From Rhynchospora pubera (lineage: Eukaryota; Streptophyta; Magnoliopsida; Poales; Cyperaceae), in the NCBI GenBank assembly GCA_028095005.1, contig CM051461.1:163900574-163964573 (forward strand): a stretch of 64,000 nt of DNA, read 5' to 3'. Below, piece by piece: positions 1-11,685 of this stretch; position 1 is the stretch's first letter, and each line of letters begins with the position of its first letter. The notes beneath the pieces were generated by a model. It ran no database searches, was not told the origin of the DNA, and was given only the letters and a program-made list of their open reading frames with translations. The position numbers and the translations under genes were made by a program.

Positions 1-3000
1 GACTTATACATAGCCACAAGCAAGAAGTTGTGCTTTGTACGTAGTCAATTAGTCATCGACTTAGATATAGCTACAAGCGAGAAGCCGCGCTTTTACATAG
101 TCGATTTGTTATCCATGTCGATCTTTCCTTTTGAAGATCTAAACGTTTTTGATGGATTGCTCCTTCATGAACATCAACCAAGGTCTATACCTTGTTGTTA
201 TACATGGATTTTATTCAAAGATCATATAAATTCGAACCTTATATGTGGAATCGGATCGTTCCATCGTTTCCTTGTTTATCAACGGATTCTCATGTGCTAA
301 GTACGAGAATGTTGTGACAACCTATGCACCAAGCGGCTTAGGAAATCAACTCTCTTTGATCTTTTGTAGGATTGGTACTTGAGGTTTATGAACTTCTTCC
401 ACAACGATTTGTTGAATGAGTTCTTGACTCCTCATATATTTCATGAGTTTCTCAAACATCATCAACTCGTGAGATGGTTGAGTCCTCATTAGAAGGAGCA
501 TACTATTAAAATTCTTTCAAAACAACTTGTGAATGAAGTTTCGCTCAACTCCCACTAAGTACCATGTATGGAGTGACAAGTTTCCCATAAGAGTACTTCT
601 TGTAGTGACGCATAAACGATTTTAATGCTCACTTTACTCCCACTACTTCTTCTTGAGAATTTTAATTCATCAAGACTACATTATGATTAGCAACAACTAC
701 TTTGTTCTTATCATATTCGTGGAAGTAGTGCCTTTTAATATAAAGCATCCTACAAATATATAGTGTCTTATTTGATTTAAGCTTACAAGTCCACAATACT
801 TGAAATAAGCTTCTCAACACCAAATCTCGAGAAGTATTATACTTAGAGATCAAAATCTCCTAAGATATCTTCTTCAATAGACTTCGATGGAACATTATTC
901 AGTGTGAACAATATTGTCCTCAAACATAATTCCCTAATACGAGTCGAATAAGTCAATTTGATTTATTATCGACCGAACTATACAAAATATTGTTCGATAC
1001 CTCCACTCTTGGACATATTATTCCTCATGGAGCGAGTTGTGAAACTACTTTCATACTCTTTAGATAATATTTCAAATCATGTGACTTAACTATTTACCAT
1101 GATTAATTGTAAGACTTTTTCTTTCTCTTGAACGGTCTTTCAACTTTACACTTGAATTCCTTTGAACTAGTCAAAAGGTTCATACTTATACCTTATCAAA
1201 TAGATATGTTAATATCTACAATGATCGTTGGTTAAGTAGTAAAGTATCAACAACCTTTCATTACACAAGTACTTATAGGTCTTTATACATCGATATGTAT
1301 AAGTCATAATTAGTTCACTTGTCCTTAAACCTTCATAGGTTAAAGGCGCTTTTGTCATTTTAACAAACATGATTCACATATCAACCGATTTGAAATCGAA
1401 TTGAATTACGAGCTCTACATTACAGAGACTCTCGTAATGCGATTCTCGTTTATGTACGTGACTAAGCGGTTATATATAACATGAAAGTCATATACTTTAT
1501 GTCAAGTCTTATGCATCCTATTTGTCATTCAAAACTTGCTTATCTATTTCAAGCAAATTCAATCAAGATGCATGAAATCATATAAACAAAAAAATAAAAG
1601 AACTTGTCTTCTTTTTTTTTATTAAACATAATCATCCATTTCATCGAATATGAAGTGGAGATGTTTTGAGAAGTTAGGATTAAGGCATGCAACCTTCAAT
1701 TCCTAAACAAACTCTTAATAAAGATAACTCTACGTATTCAATAATAATGACTTAGACGAACAAGTCATTGCCTATACGGAGTTTACTTTACATCTCTCGA
1801 ACATTCTCTTATTCTTCATTGCTAACACATTTCGTCAAATGCGAGCATATGAACTAGTATCAAGTTACTAGTGTAAATTAGAGATAGTGAGATAATTTGA
1901 ACGACAAATACACTTTATGATTAAAACATTACAATCATGATATTTCGGACAACCTTTCAAAATGCCTCCAATAAACGGCAAATGAAACATCTCATGTGAT
2001 ACATAATCACAATCAAGAGTCTCGAAATTTCAACTCATACCTTGGTGAAGAATTTCTTGAATACTTAACCAATTACCTTTTTCACCAACAAGTGTGCGTA
2101 AAAGGTAACGTCATATCCTTTAATACTAGAAAGAGATCGTATGACAATATTAATAATCCTTGATATCGGAGATCAATATCTCTAGTTATCAATTAGCTAC
2201 TTAAATCTTTCGATTTGTAAGCCAATGAAACGTTCATGTATCCTTTTATAAAAAAAGAATCTTTTTGTCAACTCATACTCTTTATACTCGATCATAAATG
2301 ATGGAGTTAATATCTATTTTCTCCAAAAACACTTTCTTGAGTAAGTGGATAAGAACGTACGAGTTAAATCTATTCCATATGAATTCTCTAATTCAAAGGT
2401 CTAGAAATTTCAAATGAGGATATTAGCCATACGCTTTATTGAATAACTTTTCGCCAAAAGTCAATCAATCATCGCGTTGCTACGTTCGGGTAGTTTGAGG
2501 AAAATTTTTTTTGGGAATTGACATACTCAAATTTCTTTTCACTAAGATCGTGTCTTAGGAATCGGTATTACTTCTTTAAGTAAATACTTTTAGAAACGAG
2601 TTTGTTCATTTTCAAAGATTGATCGCAACAAAATTAACAATTTAAACATCTATAACAAAATCAATTTAAGGTCATTTAGTTTATGCAATTGTTTTATTTA
2701 TAACAAATAAAACTCCCACTACATTTATTTAATGTCCCAAATGTAGTTGGTTTTCCAAGATCCCGGTTTTCATCAAGTAGAGCCTGCTATGGCACGTCAC
2801 CCTACTTAATTAGACAAGGTAGGTTCTCCAACCAATCATATCGTTCCATATGATTCTTGGTTTGTGAATATCTAAGTATATTTACAAACTTCGCCCCGAT
2901 GTCCAAACTCTAGTTGGGTCCATCGAAAAGTAACCTCTCACTATTTGCTCCTTGCAAATCTTAGCTATTTGCACCCCGACTATCGAATTGGCAACCATGA

Positions 3001-4750
3001 CGTCCGCTTGGGCGGACCGCGCCATGAGTGACAATCGACGTGAAGGGGATAGAGAGAATGAGGGCGATTTCACTTAATCGAGTTTTAGTTGGGACTATCA
3101 ATCATATGACACTTGTTTGGTGGTCGTGTAAGCATACACCCATACCTAGCCTATGACAATTCATAGCAATCACAAGCAATCACATATAAGCATCTCATAG
3201 TTGTGGGTTTGTATGGCTCCTGCTTGCATTAGTTTCGCCACATCGTCTATGGAGCAAAACTAATCTAATCCTTGTCCCTCCCACTAAATTCTATAAGGAT
3301 CTAAATCCTATATAAAATAAAGGTACAAAATACATGTGAAAACATCATATTTCCATCCTAACCTTAGGGGCATGCAAGCATCACAAGTTACATAAAAAAT
3401 TAATCAACAAATTAATTAATTAATTAATGGCACCAAAGGCCGCATTACAAACATTCACACATGCATTCAAATACAACCACAAGGCATTGAGTCTTGAGCC
3501 ATACTAAACCCACTATCCACCTACAAAACAAAGTTAGCACATACAAGCACTTTGTTTCCAATTAACGATTTTCAAGCATCTTTGCGTATCGTTTGCTATA
3601 AGTAAATTCCGTGTACAAATTCTCAATTTTAAACAACCAAACTTGTTTAAATTCATTTAGAAAGCTCTTTCAACATCCCATAACTGAAAGGAGATCAAAC
3701 AAGGAGTTTTCTAATTATTTTCAACTAGTTTGAATACTTAGAAAAACAGTAATTTAACAAAAAACGTAACTAATGGAATCCAACAAAATCAACAGTTTTC
3801 GGTCTCCAAAAATTCTCAAATAAATTACTTAAGCTCCTTATCATAGTTGTGATTACCAGTAAAAATTTCAAGAAGATATCTTAAACCATCTGGGAGAATC
3901 AAAAATGACAAATCTCTTACAAGTGCACGAAACACCGTTATGAGATTTTCAGCTTATCCTCTCAACCATTTGGTCTGTAAGACCACCTTCTATCCAGTTT
4001 TTATATATACCATATACACAGAAAAACTATTTTAGACTATAGGCTAGCTATCCATGAAAAGAAAACCACTAAGTTCAGTTCAAAAAGTTTGAGTTACATA
4101 CTAAACAATCAACAAATTCTGTACTGGAACAGACTGTCGATCGAAATGATTTAACCTAGTTGAAGGTCCAAACTTCCACGAAAAATTATGAAATTAATTT
4201 TTCTGGAATCCTAACTCAAAATAGAACAACTCCATTTAAACAGAATATTTAAAGGAGTTCTCAGTTGGTACAGTTTATTAGAACAATCGATTTGCTCAAT
4301 AAACTGGATCTGACGAGATCTTCCTTTTCATACTTGAAAACCCACAAATTAATCTGAGTCATGCAACAATTTACACATGCTTACAAAGAGCTTCAAGTCC
4401 TCTTTAAATCTAGCCATAGAACACTGGTACTTATATTCAAAATATAAATCTTTCAAGCCATTCAAACAGGACAGTACGAGCAGAAACTGGTTCTGCGCAC
4501 TGTCGCTATTTTATTCACAATAAATCCATACTAATTCAGAAAAATATGAATCTAATGCCAAAAGAATCACAATCAACAGATCTACAACTTTCATGTAGAT
4601 AGAAAAAACTTCCAGAGAACTTATCAAAGCGAAAAACGCGAAACAACACAGAAAATACCATTTCCAGACAGCAAACAAACGCATCATCTCTACTAATCCG
4701 TTAATTAGCCAATTTCTCTTAATTAAGTGTCAAAATAGCTTAAGTACGAC
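1..4750 (-). mobile_element. Interior of a large LTR retroelement with no gag/pol frame (LARD-like)
   Basis: This is the DNA immediately downstream, on the reverse strand, of the LTR at 4769-6530 and its primer binding site, so it is the 5' interior of an LTR element that leaves the window on the left. An autonomous element should show a long gag-pol frame here. Instead every frame is closed by frequent stops, and no zinc knuckle, protease, integrase or reverse transcriptase motif is visible. Long non-coding interiors behind an intact primer site are typical of non-autonomous LARD elements. A tandem repeat of period 57 bp lies at 1-105, and a short ATTA-rich patch at about 3405-3428. Coding sequence further left, outside the window, cannot be excluded, so the LARD label is an inference. 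Confidence 0.6.
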
Positions 4751-4767
4751 CATGTGCTCTGATACCA
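4751..4767 (-). other. Primer binding site (tRNA-iMet complement) of the LTR element
   Basis: The reverse strand reads TGGTATCAGAGCACATG one base inside the LTR end. This is the complement of the 3' end of plant initiator tRNA-Met, the usual minus-strand primer of plant LTR elements. It fixes the orientation: the 5' LTR is on the right and the interior runs left. Confidence 0.85.
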
Positions 4768-4768
4768 C

Positions 4769-6530
4769 TGTTAGAAAATTGCCCAATTTTAATTTTGTGA
4801 CTAATTACGTTTAATTAATCCAATTAAAACACAAGCAACACGAGATCTAGTACTTTAAGCAATAGACACAAAGAGAAAGAGGAGAAATCGATACCTCCCG
4901 CGAAATCGTATTCGCGGGGCTCGACCAAGGCATGGGAATTGATGGCGTGCCTTCTCCACCGTCTCCACCACGTCTCGTAACCGCCCTCGAGTCCACCAAG
5001 GAGGATTAATCACGTTCTACAAGGTACGTGCTAGCATACCCAAAGAACAAGCCTAATCCCTATGGTTTTCTCTCTTGCATCAATCAACAACCTTGATTTA
5101 GTGGAGAGAAAATAGCTCAACACATGAGCAAATAAGAGGGAGAGAGGAGGAAGGTGGCGGCCTAGAATGGAAGGAAGAGAGGAGAGAGAAAAGTCTAGGT
5201 GGAGGCTCTCATAAGTGGTCCTTATATAGAGCACAAAACCTAATTGACCTCTTGCATAATTGCAACTATGCCATCCCACCTACCACCATAATGGGCAGCC
5301 ACGAAATGGGCCTTTATGGGCCATTCAACCCCTTCATTTGGACCATTAATTCATATAATTAAGGTCCCTCAACTTTGCTCTTTAATTGGGCTATATATTT
5401 GCTATTTAAATAACGGCCCAATTCATCAATATAACCATTTATATTAATAAGTGTTGAACTAAATTAATTATTAACTCATTAATAATTGTTTTAGGATTAG
5501 TTAATGCATTAATTTATTTCTATATGATCCATTGACTTAATTAATTATAACGGTTCGCAACGGTATATAATTAATTAATCAATCTTATCATATTTCCACA
5601 GAACTTACTGCTGTGAATAAATAAATAATGCACTGTGTGATTAATGTCCTATTTGTGTGACCCTTTGAGGATTTATGCTATTTTGGCCATGGAATTAAAT
5701 CGTTATTTAATTCCAATAATCATAAGTGGTATCTAGCAACACGTTATGATTCCCAATTCGCATAAATAGTGTACTGCTACAATATTTCAATCCTGCATAA
5801 GAGAATAAATATATTTCTTTATTTTGATTCTTATGTCTCACGATATCATCGTATAATCCAAGATAGGAATGTGTCATTCTTGCAGATTATACGTTTCTTG
5901 ATCTAGAGTTGATCGCTTAGTTGCGCGCATACGATCCAACTCCATCAAGGGGCCCAAACAGATATCGTCACTCACTAAGTGAATTAATGAGGGACATACG
6001 GTTTTCTTGATGATTAGCTTTTCCCCGCACAATTCAAGAGAACGTAAATCAAGTCCGTATAGCAGCCCTTAACGGAAATCAGCGGTAGACGAGATTTATA
6101 GAACCTATCCTCATGTGGAAAATATAATCATCTCAAACTTAGAACCAAAATCATAACGAAATAAACAATGACACATAACACAATCCATATATTTATTTCG
6201 TTGGGTCAAGTCTTGTACTATGTTCCATAACATATACATATGCAATTAAGTTGGTAACTCTTTACCTATGATTTGTAGAACTTAATCATCACTTAACTTG
6301 CATACTAATCTTATATGATAATTAATGTTCCTTGTTAATTATCAAGATTATGGACCGTTTAGATTTATTATTGTCATTCTAAAGAATGATCCACAGAGAT
6401 CTACAATTCAGATCCTCAACCTGAATGATCTGTCAATAATAAACCTAGGAACAGATGATAAAATATCATCCAAAACATAAACTAATATTTAAGTCATTAA
6501 ATTATTGACTTCTAGGACATAACTCCAACA
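4769..6530 (-). repeat. 5' LTR (about 1.76 kb) of the reverse-strand LTR element
   Basis: On the reverse strand the repeat begins TGTTGGAGTTATGTCC at 6530 and ends TTTTCTAACA at 4769, with TG...CA ends and imperfect terminal inverted repeats (TGTTGGAG/TTCTAACA). The complete sequence recurs in the opposite orientation at 22963-24722 with about 40 differences by eye, roughly 97-98% identity. A primer binding site follows directly inside. The other LTR of this element is not in the window, so its target duplication cannot be checked. Confidence 0.88.
5222..5228 (-). promoter_or_regulatory. TATA box of the LTR promoter
   Basis: The reverse strand reads CTATATAAGG, followed by pyrimidine-rich CT repeats, inside the LTR. 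The same TATATAA stands at the equivalent place in the solo LTR (24265-24271). It probably marks the U3/R boundary region of this LTR family. Confidence 0.5.
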
Positions 6531-7791
6531 TCTAGTTCGATTATTATTATTATTTTTTTCATTTTGTATAATTTGGTCCTGGCACGACATTTTTGCCTGA
6601 AATAAGTCGTGTTTTTATTTATTTCCGAAATGGAAAAGTTTACATAATGTTTATACTTTTTTTCTTTTTTTTTTTTGTTGCAAACTTTCAATAAGAATTT
6701 TCAGAGACAGAAAATATAAACTGGCTAGCATTTAATAGGACTATTCGTGTGATCTACTTGACTACTTCAGGAACGAATCAAATGCGAGAAGGGAAGAGTA
6801 TATACGTTTTCTCCTTTTCTTCTCCTCAATTAATTACAAATAATACAGTTTTAGTTCTCACAAATAGTCAAATACAGAAGGACAATCATATAGCATGTGT
6901 CACTTTCACTGCTTCCTCGTTAATAAGTAGTAAATACGATGGTGACAGCGAAAAAGTTGTATACATGTGAGGTTGAAACAAAATGACAAAAGGAAAAACT
7001 TTACTTATGGTTATTTTCCTAAGGAGAGTAATGCTATATCAAAAGCTATTTTTACACGATAACCGTAAATATCGATAAAATTAAACTATAAAAATATTAC
7101 CTACTGTTTAGATAACTTGTGTGTTAAATTTGATACAATTTTTAAATTTTTTTTGCCTCTAATTAGTTGATAATGAAATTTGACTGTTATTTTTTTTACT
7201 GTTGATTTGTTAATTTCTTAAACTAATCTATAGGTGACAAAACAAATCTCAAGTTACACCAACTCAGACACAAAAAATATCTTTTCTATGTGCAATATAT
7301 CTATTATTTTACTTTAAATAAGCTGTCAATGTCTCAATGATAGCCGTTTAATCAGCTGCTTATGTTGTCAAATAAATTAGTTGTCAATATAGTCTTACCT
7401 CATAAATATATATTTTACCAGATCGAGACATGTATTTCAATTGAAAGTATCGTCAATAATGATCTCACATTTAATAGGACTTTGCAAAAAGGAGCATTCA
7501 AAACTTAAAAAGGAATTCATTTCTGCTGCTACTATCAGTTTTCACGAAATTAAGATCAATTTTATGTTTTATGTTTGAACCGTCTGATCTAAGACGACTG
7601 AATTATATCACATTGAAAAACAGCCTCCTAAATAATATCTGTCAATTTAATTCAATCGTTTTAAATAAAAATGGTCCAAATATATAAATTTTTCTTTCCC
7701 TATAATGAATAATAGCAAGTACTCATTTTTTAGGATCTATTAAACTACTAATACATGCTTTTGTGTTATTAAGTGCTAAAATATATTATAT

Positions 7792-7817
7792 TATATATAT
7801 ATATATATATATATATT
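7792..7817. repeat. (AT)n microsatellite
   Basis: About 13 uninterrupted AT units in AT-rich spacer DNA. Confidence 0.9.
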
Positions 7818-7868
7818 TTATGTTCTAGAATATGCTTCTAACATTCAAAGAGAAAAGAGACTCTGTTG

Positions 7869-7972
7869 TTGTAAATACCTTTGTTTCTCTATGCTTTAAT
7901 TAGCATAAAGACAAGAGAGATTGTAAATATCTTTGCTTCTCATTGCTTTAATTAGCATAAAGACAAGAGAGA
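7869..7972. repeat. Tandem duplication of a 52-bp unit
   Basis: Unit 1 (7869-7920) and unit 2 (7921-7972) both begin TTGTAAATA and end AAGACAAGAGAGA, with only a few differences. A diverged relative of the unit is visible near 20140-20195, so this is a dispersed repeat with a local duplication. Confidence 0.8.
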
Positions 7973-8250
7973 ACAGATCATTAAATAAAAGTCATGAGTA
8001 CACTTATAAACATGGTTCAGGCTCTGAGGTTCCCAGACTTGCGTGAAACTTACTAAATTTACGTTTTTAAAAAAGCAATAAAAATTTTGAAACTATGTGA
8101 TCTTTTCAGAGTTTTGGAACTGGAAATAAATTCATAGCAAAATTTTGTTTCATTGTCCTGCAGTTCATGGTCCCAATAACTTGTCTTTTAGTGTGTAGTT
8201 TAATTTTAAAAAGCCTTAGGTTTAGCCGTTTAGCTGTTCCACACGGACAC

Positions 8251-8408
8251 GGCTCTGTTTGGATAGGTGTGGGAAGAAGGGAATAATGGAAGAAGTGGAA
8301 AGAAGTATTGAAAAGTGTGTAACTTTGTGAAGAGTTTGGATTGTTTATAATTTTTTTTTCTTTCTTCTTCCTTCTTTCTCCTTCTTCTTCTCTCATCCAA
8401 ACGGAGGC
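8251..8408 (-). mobile_element. MITE copy A (CCGTTTGGAT-type inverted repeats)
   Basis: This short element has inverted ends (GGCTCTGTTTGGAT at the left, ATCCAAACGGAGGC at the right). Its core, with the phrase GTGTAACTTTGTGAAGAG, is inverted relative to copies at 22232-22390 and 40506-40648. It has no coding capacity. The target duplication was not resolved. Confidence 0.7.
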
Positions 8409-9300
8409 TAGAACAAGATTCATATAGGTCCTGATGAAAATGATTTTTACGTGAGATTTCATTTTATTTGAATTGATTTTATAAGATTTTATTGGAACTA
8501 ATTACATGAGAATTCTAATCAGATGACATCAAATTTTTTTCATTTTAATTAAGATTTTTTCAACGAAATGAAATGAATTGAAATGAAACCCCATGTTAAA
8601 AAAAAAATGAAATTTTGACCTGGGCCATAGAGTTGCAGAGATAAAAAACTTGCAATAAATGGAAGTGAGGATCCAATAATATATTTGACACGCTTGCCAA
8701 ATGCAATAATTAAAATATAAAATGGGTGGTAAAGGAACTCTCTTGAATTTCATTACATTCAGCATTTTGATTAGATTGAAACTTGTGGCAAACCATATAG
8801 ACCCACAGCCTTAAACTATCAAATTAAATAAACTAAAGAAAGCAGCCATTCTAGTTTCTGGACCTATTTAGTCCCAATTCAATTCCGTAAAATGTAGTTT
8901 AAGCCTTATTATGATAGTTCTTTTGAATGTCATACAATAATTTTGAAGGTAACATTTGGGTTCGAACGTCGAAGCTTTAATTTGAGGAGAGCATATAAAT
9001 ATACTGAATAAATTCAAATAGAAAAGTTGCTACTATTACTTCTCTGGCAGACTGGCACTAAAGTGCAGCAACTTCCTCCAAAATTTTGAAAAAAAAGAAA
9101 ATTATTTGAAAAAACAAAAAAGGGAAATCGACAACATAATAGATTGGAAGTGGAATTTCATTTGTTGAGTTGTGTGTGTTTCACTTCAAAGTAGGCTTCC
9201 ATCTAACGGGCTGGGCTTATAAGATATGGTTTTAGGTCCATTATTCTCTAACAGATCAATAGTATGTAATATGTTTAGTGTAATTTTTCAGGAATTATAA

Positions 9301-9553
9301 GTGTCATCGACAAATATACTATCCCAGTCATCGCTAAATACAAAGTGAGCATATACAGCAAATAAGGTGAACATACAGATGATTTAAGTGAACACTTTAC
9401 AAACAAATAAGTGTTGTCATCACTTGTTCAGAAGTTTACATGCATATTCAACTTATTTTCATTGAACTTATTTGTTTGTATGTGTTCACTTAGATCAACT
9501 ATATGTTCACTTTATATTTAGCGATGGCAGGAATGACAAAACTGCAGATGGCA
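9301..9553. mobile_element. Fold-back MITE
   Basis: The left arm contains CATCGCTAAATACAAAGTGA and the right arm its near-perfect inverse (TCACTTTATATTTAGCGATG). The inner arms also pair (for example AAGTGAACAC against GTGTTCACTT). The two arms fold into one hairpin of about 250 bp without coding sequence. The superfamily is uncertain because no clean target duplication was found. Confidence 0.65.
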
Positions 9554-10134
9554 GTAATCAATTTCCGTAATCTTTTGTATTATTTTGTTTTCGGTGGTTA
9601 TGATACTAAGATCTATCCATAGATGCTTGATCTTATTTATTTTAGATGTTTATTTGTTGCGTGTTCAAATGTTTACACCATACTCTAGATTTTCTAACAT
9701 TTTAATAGTCTTCAAATAAAAACATAAAATTGCTAAATATAGTCAAAGAACAAAGTTGAACTTCAATCATGATGTAGTAAAATATGGGATGGAATCTCTT
9801 GATTTTAGTTTGATAAATGATTACTTTATATATGCTGTCCGGTAGTTAGATTTTTAACCGAGCCTTGTTTAATTTAAGTATGATTTGATAATATGTCAAA
9901 ATTTGTATACTAGTCAATGCCAATTTTATGTTATCTCATGAATGACAAAATCTGCCAATCCAGTATAAGTGATGCTGCCTGTAGACAGAATTGTTGTTCT
10001 TATCAAAGTATAATTGACAAAAGTGAATAAATGATAGATAGGTGTTTCTTTCATTTTTGGTTTAAGTAGGCTAATACAAAATTCAATGGTCATTTTGAAT
10101 CTTGTGGCCTAGAAAAATCTAACTAGCTACCAGT

Positions 10135-10195
10135 ATATAAACATGTAGGTGTGGCTATCGCCACTCTACTACCTTCAAAAAAAAAAAAAAAAATT
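10135..10195 (+). mobile_element. 5'-truncated poly(A) retroposon (61 bp) with 13-bp target duplication
   Basis: The insert ends in ACCTTC followed by a run of about 17 A. It is bracketed by ACTAGCTACCAGT (10122-10134) and ACTAGCTAACAGT (10196-10208), a 12 of 13 match. A poly(A) tail with a long target duplication indicates target-primed reverse transcription by LINE machinery. The hairpin-forming tail GGTGTGGCTATCGCCAC is shared with the insertion at 41428-41506. Confidence 0.8.
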
Positions 10196-10918
10196 ACTAG
10201 CTAACAGTTTACTAATTTCTTAGTTTATCATGGGTGTGTTTGAAAGTGTGGTGAATAAGAATAGAATAGCTTGTTTAAGAATAAAGATGGTGAATAAGAA
10301 ATGGTAAAGAATTGCTTATTCATGTAATTCTCAATGTTGTTTGGATGGCTAACTAAGAATAAGAATAAGAAAAAATGATTTATTGTTTATATATTTTTCA
10401 ACTAACTTATAGGCAAATATTCTTTCCAACTTATTTTGGCGGCACCTCAATGTTGCGTTCCAGTTTAGCAACTCCAATAAACATCTTCAACAAAAAATCA
10501 TGAAAACTCCTAAAATTTTTGTGCAAAAATGTCCATGCCTCTTTAGAATTGCTTAGTTCTGTTTAGATAAGTGAAGAGAACTGATGATATCAATTAGTAT
10601 CTTTTGAGAAAGAAGACACACATCATTAGTTTGAAGACGTATATATCGAATTACATCATCTAGGTGTGATCATAGCTCTCATGTGAAATAATGTAATTTT
10701 AGTTTTAAAACATGGAAAGACATTTCAACTTTAATTGTGGTCTTGTGCAATTACATCAGAAAATCTATCACAGATTTCTGTGAAATTATCATTCGTTGAG
10801 GTATATTGTCAATAAATTATCATTCTGTTAGGAATTCGGAGGGTTTAGCTTTTGACCTCCTCCGACAAAACCCTTGAGCCTTGTGCCTTGTTCCGACAAA
10901 TTGAAAATTACTTTGAAA

Positions 10919-11425
10919 ATGGAGCGTTCGGGTTCGGGTTCGCGTTCGAAATCCGCTTTTTCCGATTGGTCCCATCTCCCGCCAGATATCGTGCAGTTAA
11001 TATCAGAAAAGTTTAAATCCATCACTGATTACCTCCGATTTCGCGCCGTTTGCTCGCCATGGCGCTCCGCCTCCCTTCCGAGGCCGCGCCACCTCCCTCC
11101 CCAACTCCCATGGCTGATGCTTACGCACAAACCGTACAAAAAACAAAAAGGACAACGCCACAACGGTGTGTACCTCTTCTACGACTTGGAGAGATCGAAG
11201 CTGCGCGAGGTCCACCTCCCTGAGACCACAGGCATGGTGTGCTGCGCTTCATACCAAGGCTGGCTTTTGCTTTTAGCCTCTAAAGGAAGAGAGGTTTTGC
11301 TACTGAACCCGATAACTCGGGCTCGCATCCAGCTCCCTCCCTTTACTGCTCTGGTCAAACGATTCGGAGATGGTCAGGGTGGTCTCCGTTATAATACTCT
11401 TTACTTGACTGAGTCGGAGTGTTGA
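10919..11425 (+). pseudogene. F-box/DUF295 gene, 5' part, cut by a copia element
   Basis: This is the N-terminal part of a plant F-box protein. The start chosen is the ATG at 10919; the frame is open further upstream but without an earlier ATG. An F-box lies at about residues 16-55 (WSHLPPDIVQLISEKF, then RFRAVCSPWRS). F-box proteins recruit substrates to SCF ubiquitin ligases through SKP1. The start of a DUF295-type beta-rich domain follows (LLLNPITRARIQLPPF). Host sequence ends at 11419, where the copia LTR begins, and a stop arises two codons into the LTR. The reading frame resumes in the same phase at 16272, giving 393 residues for the uninterrupted gene, normal for this family. The substrate is unknown. 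Confidence 0.85.
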
Positions 11426-11617
11426 GAATAAAAAATAAATAAGAGCAAAATTGTAATTTAGGAAATAATAGACTGTAGGATAGACTGTAGGCTAACGTTA
11501 CTTGTAACAGTAAAATAAAGATAGCTATAATATCCCTTGTATTCAACCGTTGTAAACATAACAAATATCAATAAAAGATAACAAAAATACAATACTCATA
11601 CAATCTGTTTCTTTTCA
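11420..11617 (+). repeat. 5' LTR of the copia element
   Basis: It starts TGTTGAGAAT, ends CTTTTCA, and is 198 bp long. It matches the LTR at 16068-16266 except for two substitutions and one missing A. Confidence 0.95.
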
Positions 11618-11629
11618 TGATATCAGAGC
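11618..11629 (+). other. Primer binding site of the copia element
   Basis: TGATATCAGAGC directly follows the 5' LTR. It matches the tRNA-iMet complement TGGTATCAGAGC with one mismatch at the third base. Confidence 0.8.
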
Positions 11630-11685
11630 AGTAGCTCTATCCCCTCAGTTTTGAGTAAGTTGCAAATACAATCAAAAGAAATAGC

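Larger units (their letters stand above)
6531..8250. other. Gene-free AT-rich spacer
   Basis: Nothing here looks coding; the short frames are AT-rich and without family resemblance. It contains an (AT)n microsatellite at 7792-7817 and the 52-bp tandem duplication described separately. Confidence 0.6.

Noticed and set aside
4751..4767. tRNA gene at the initiator-tRNA-like sequence
   Set aside because: Only the 3' complement is present; it is a primer binding site, as are 11618-11629 and 24845-24860.
10874..10918. Upstream extension of the F-box frame
   Set aside because: The frame is open but the first codon there is TTG; the first ATG is at 10919 and gives the expected short N-terminus before the F-box.
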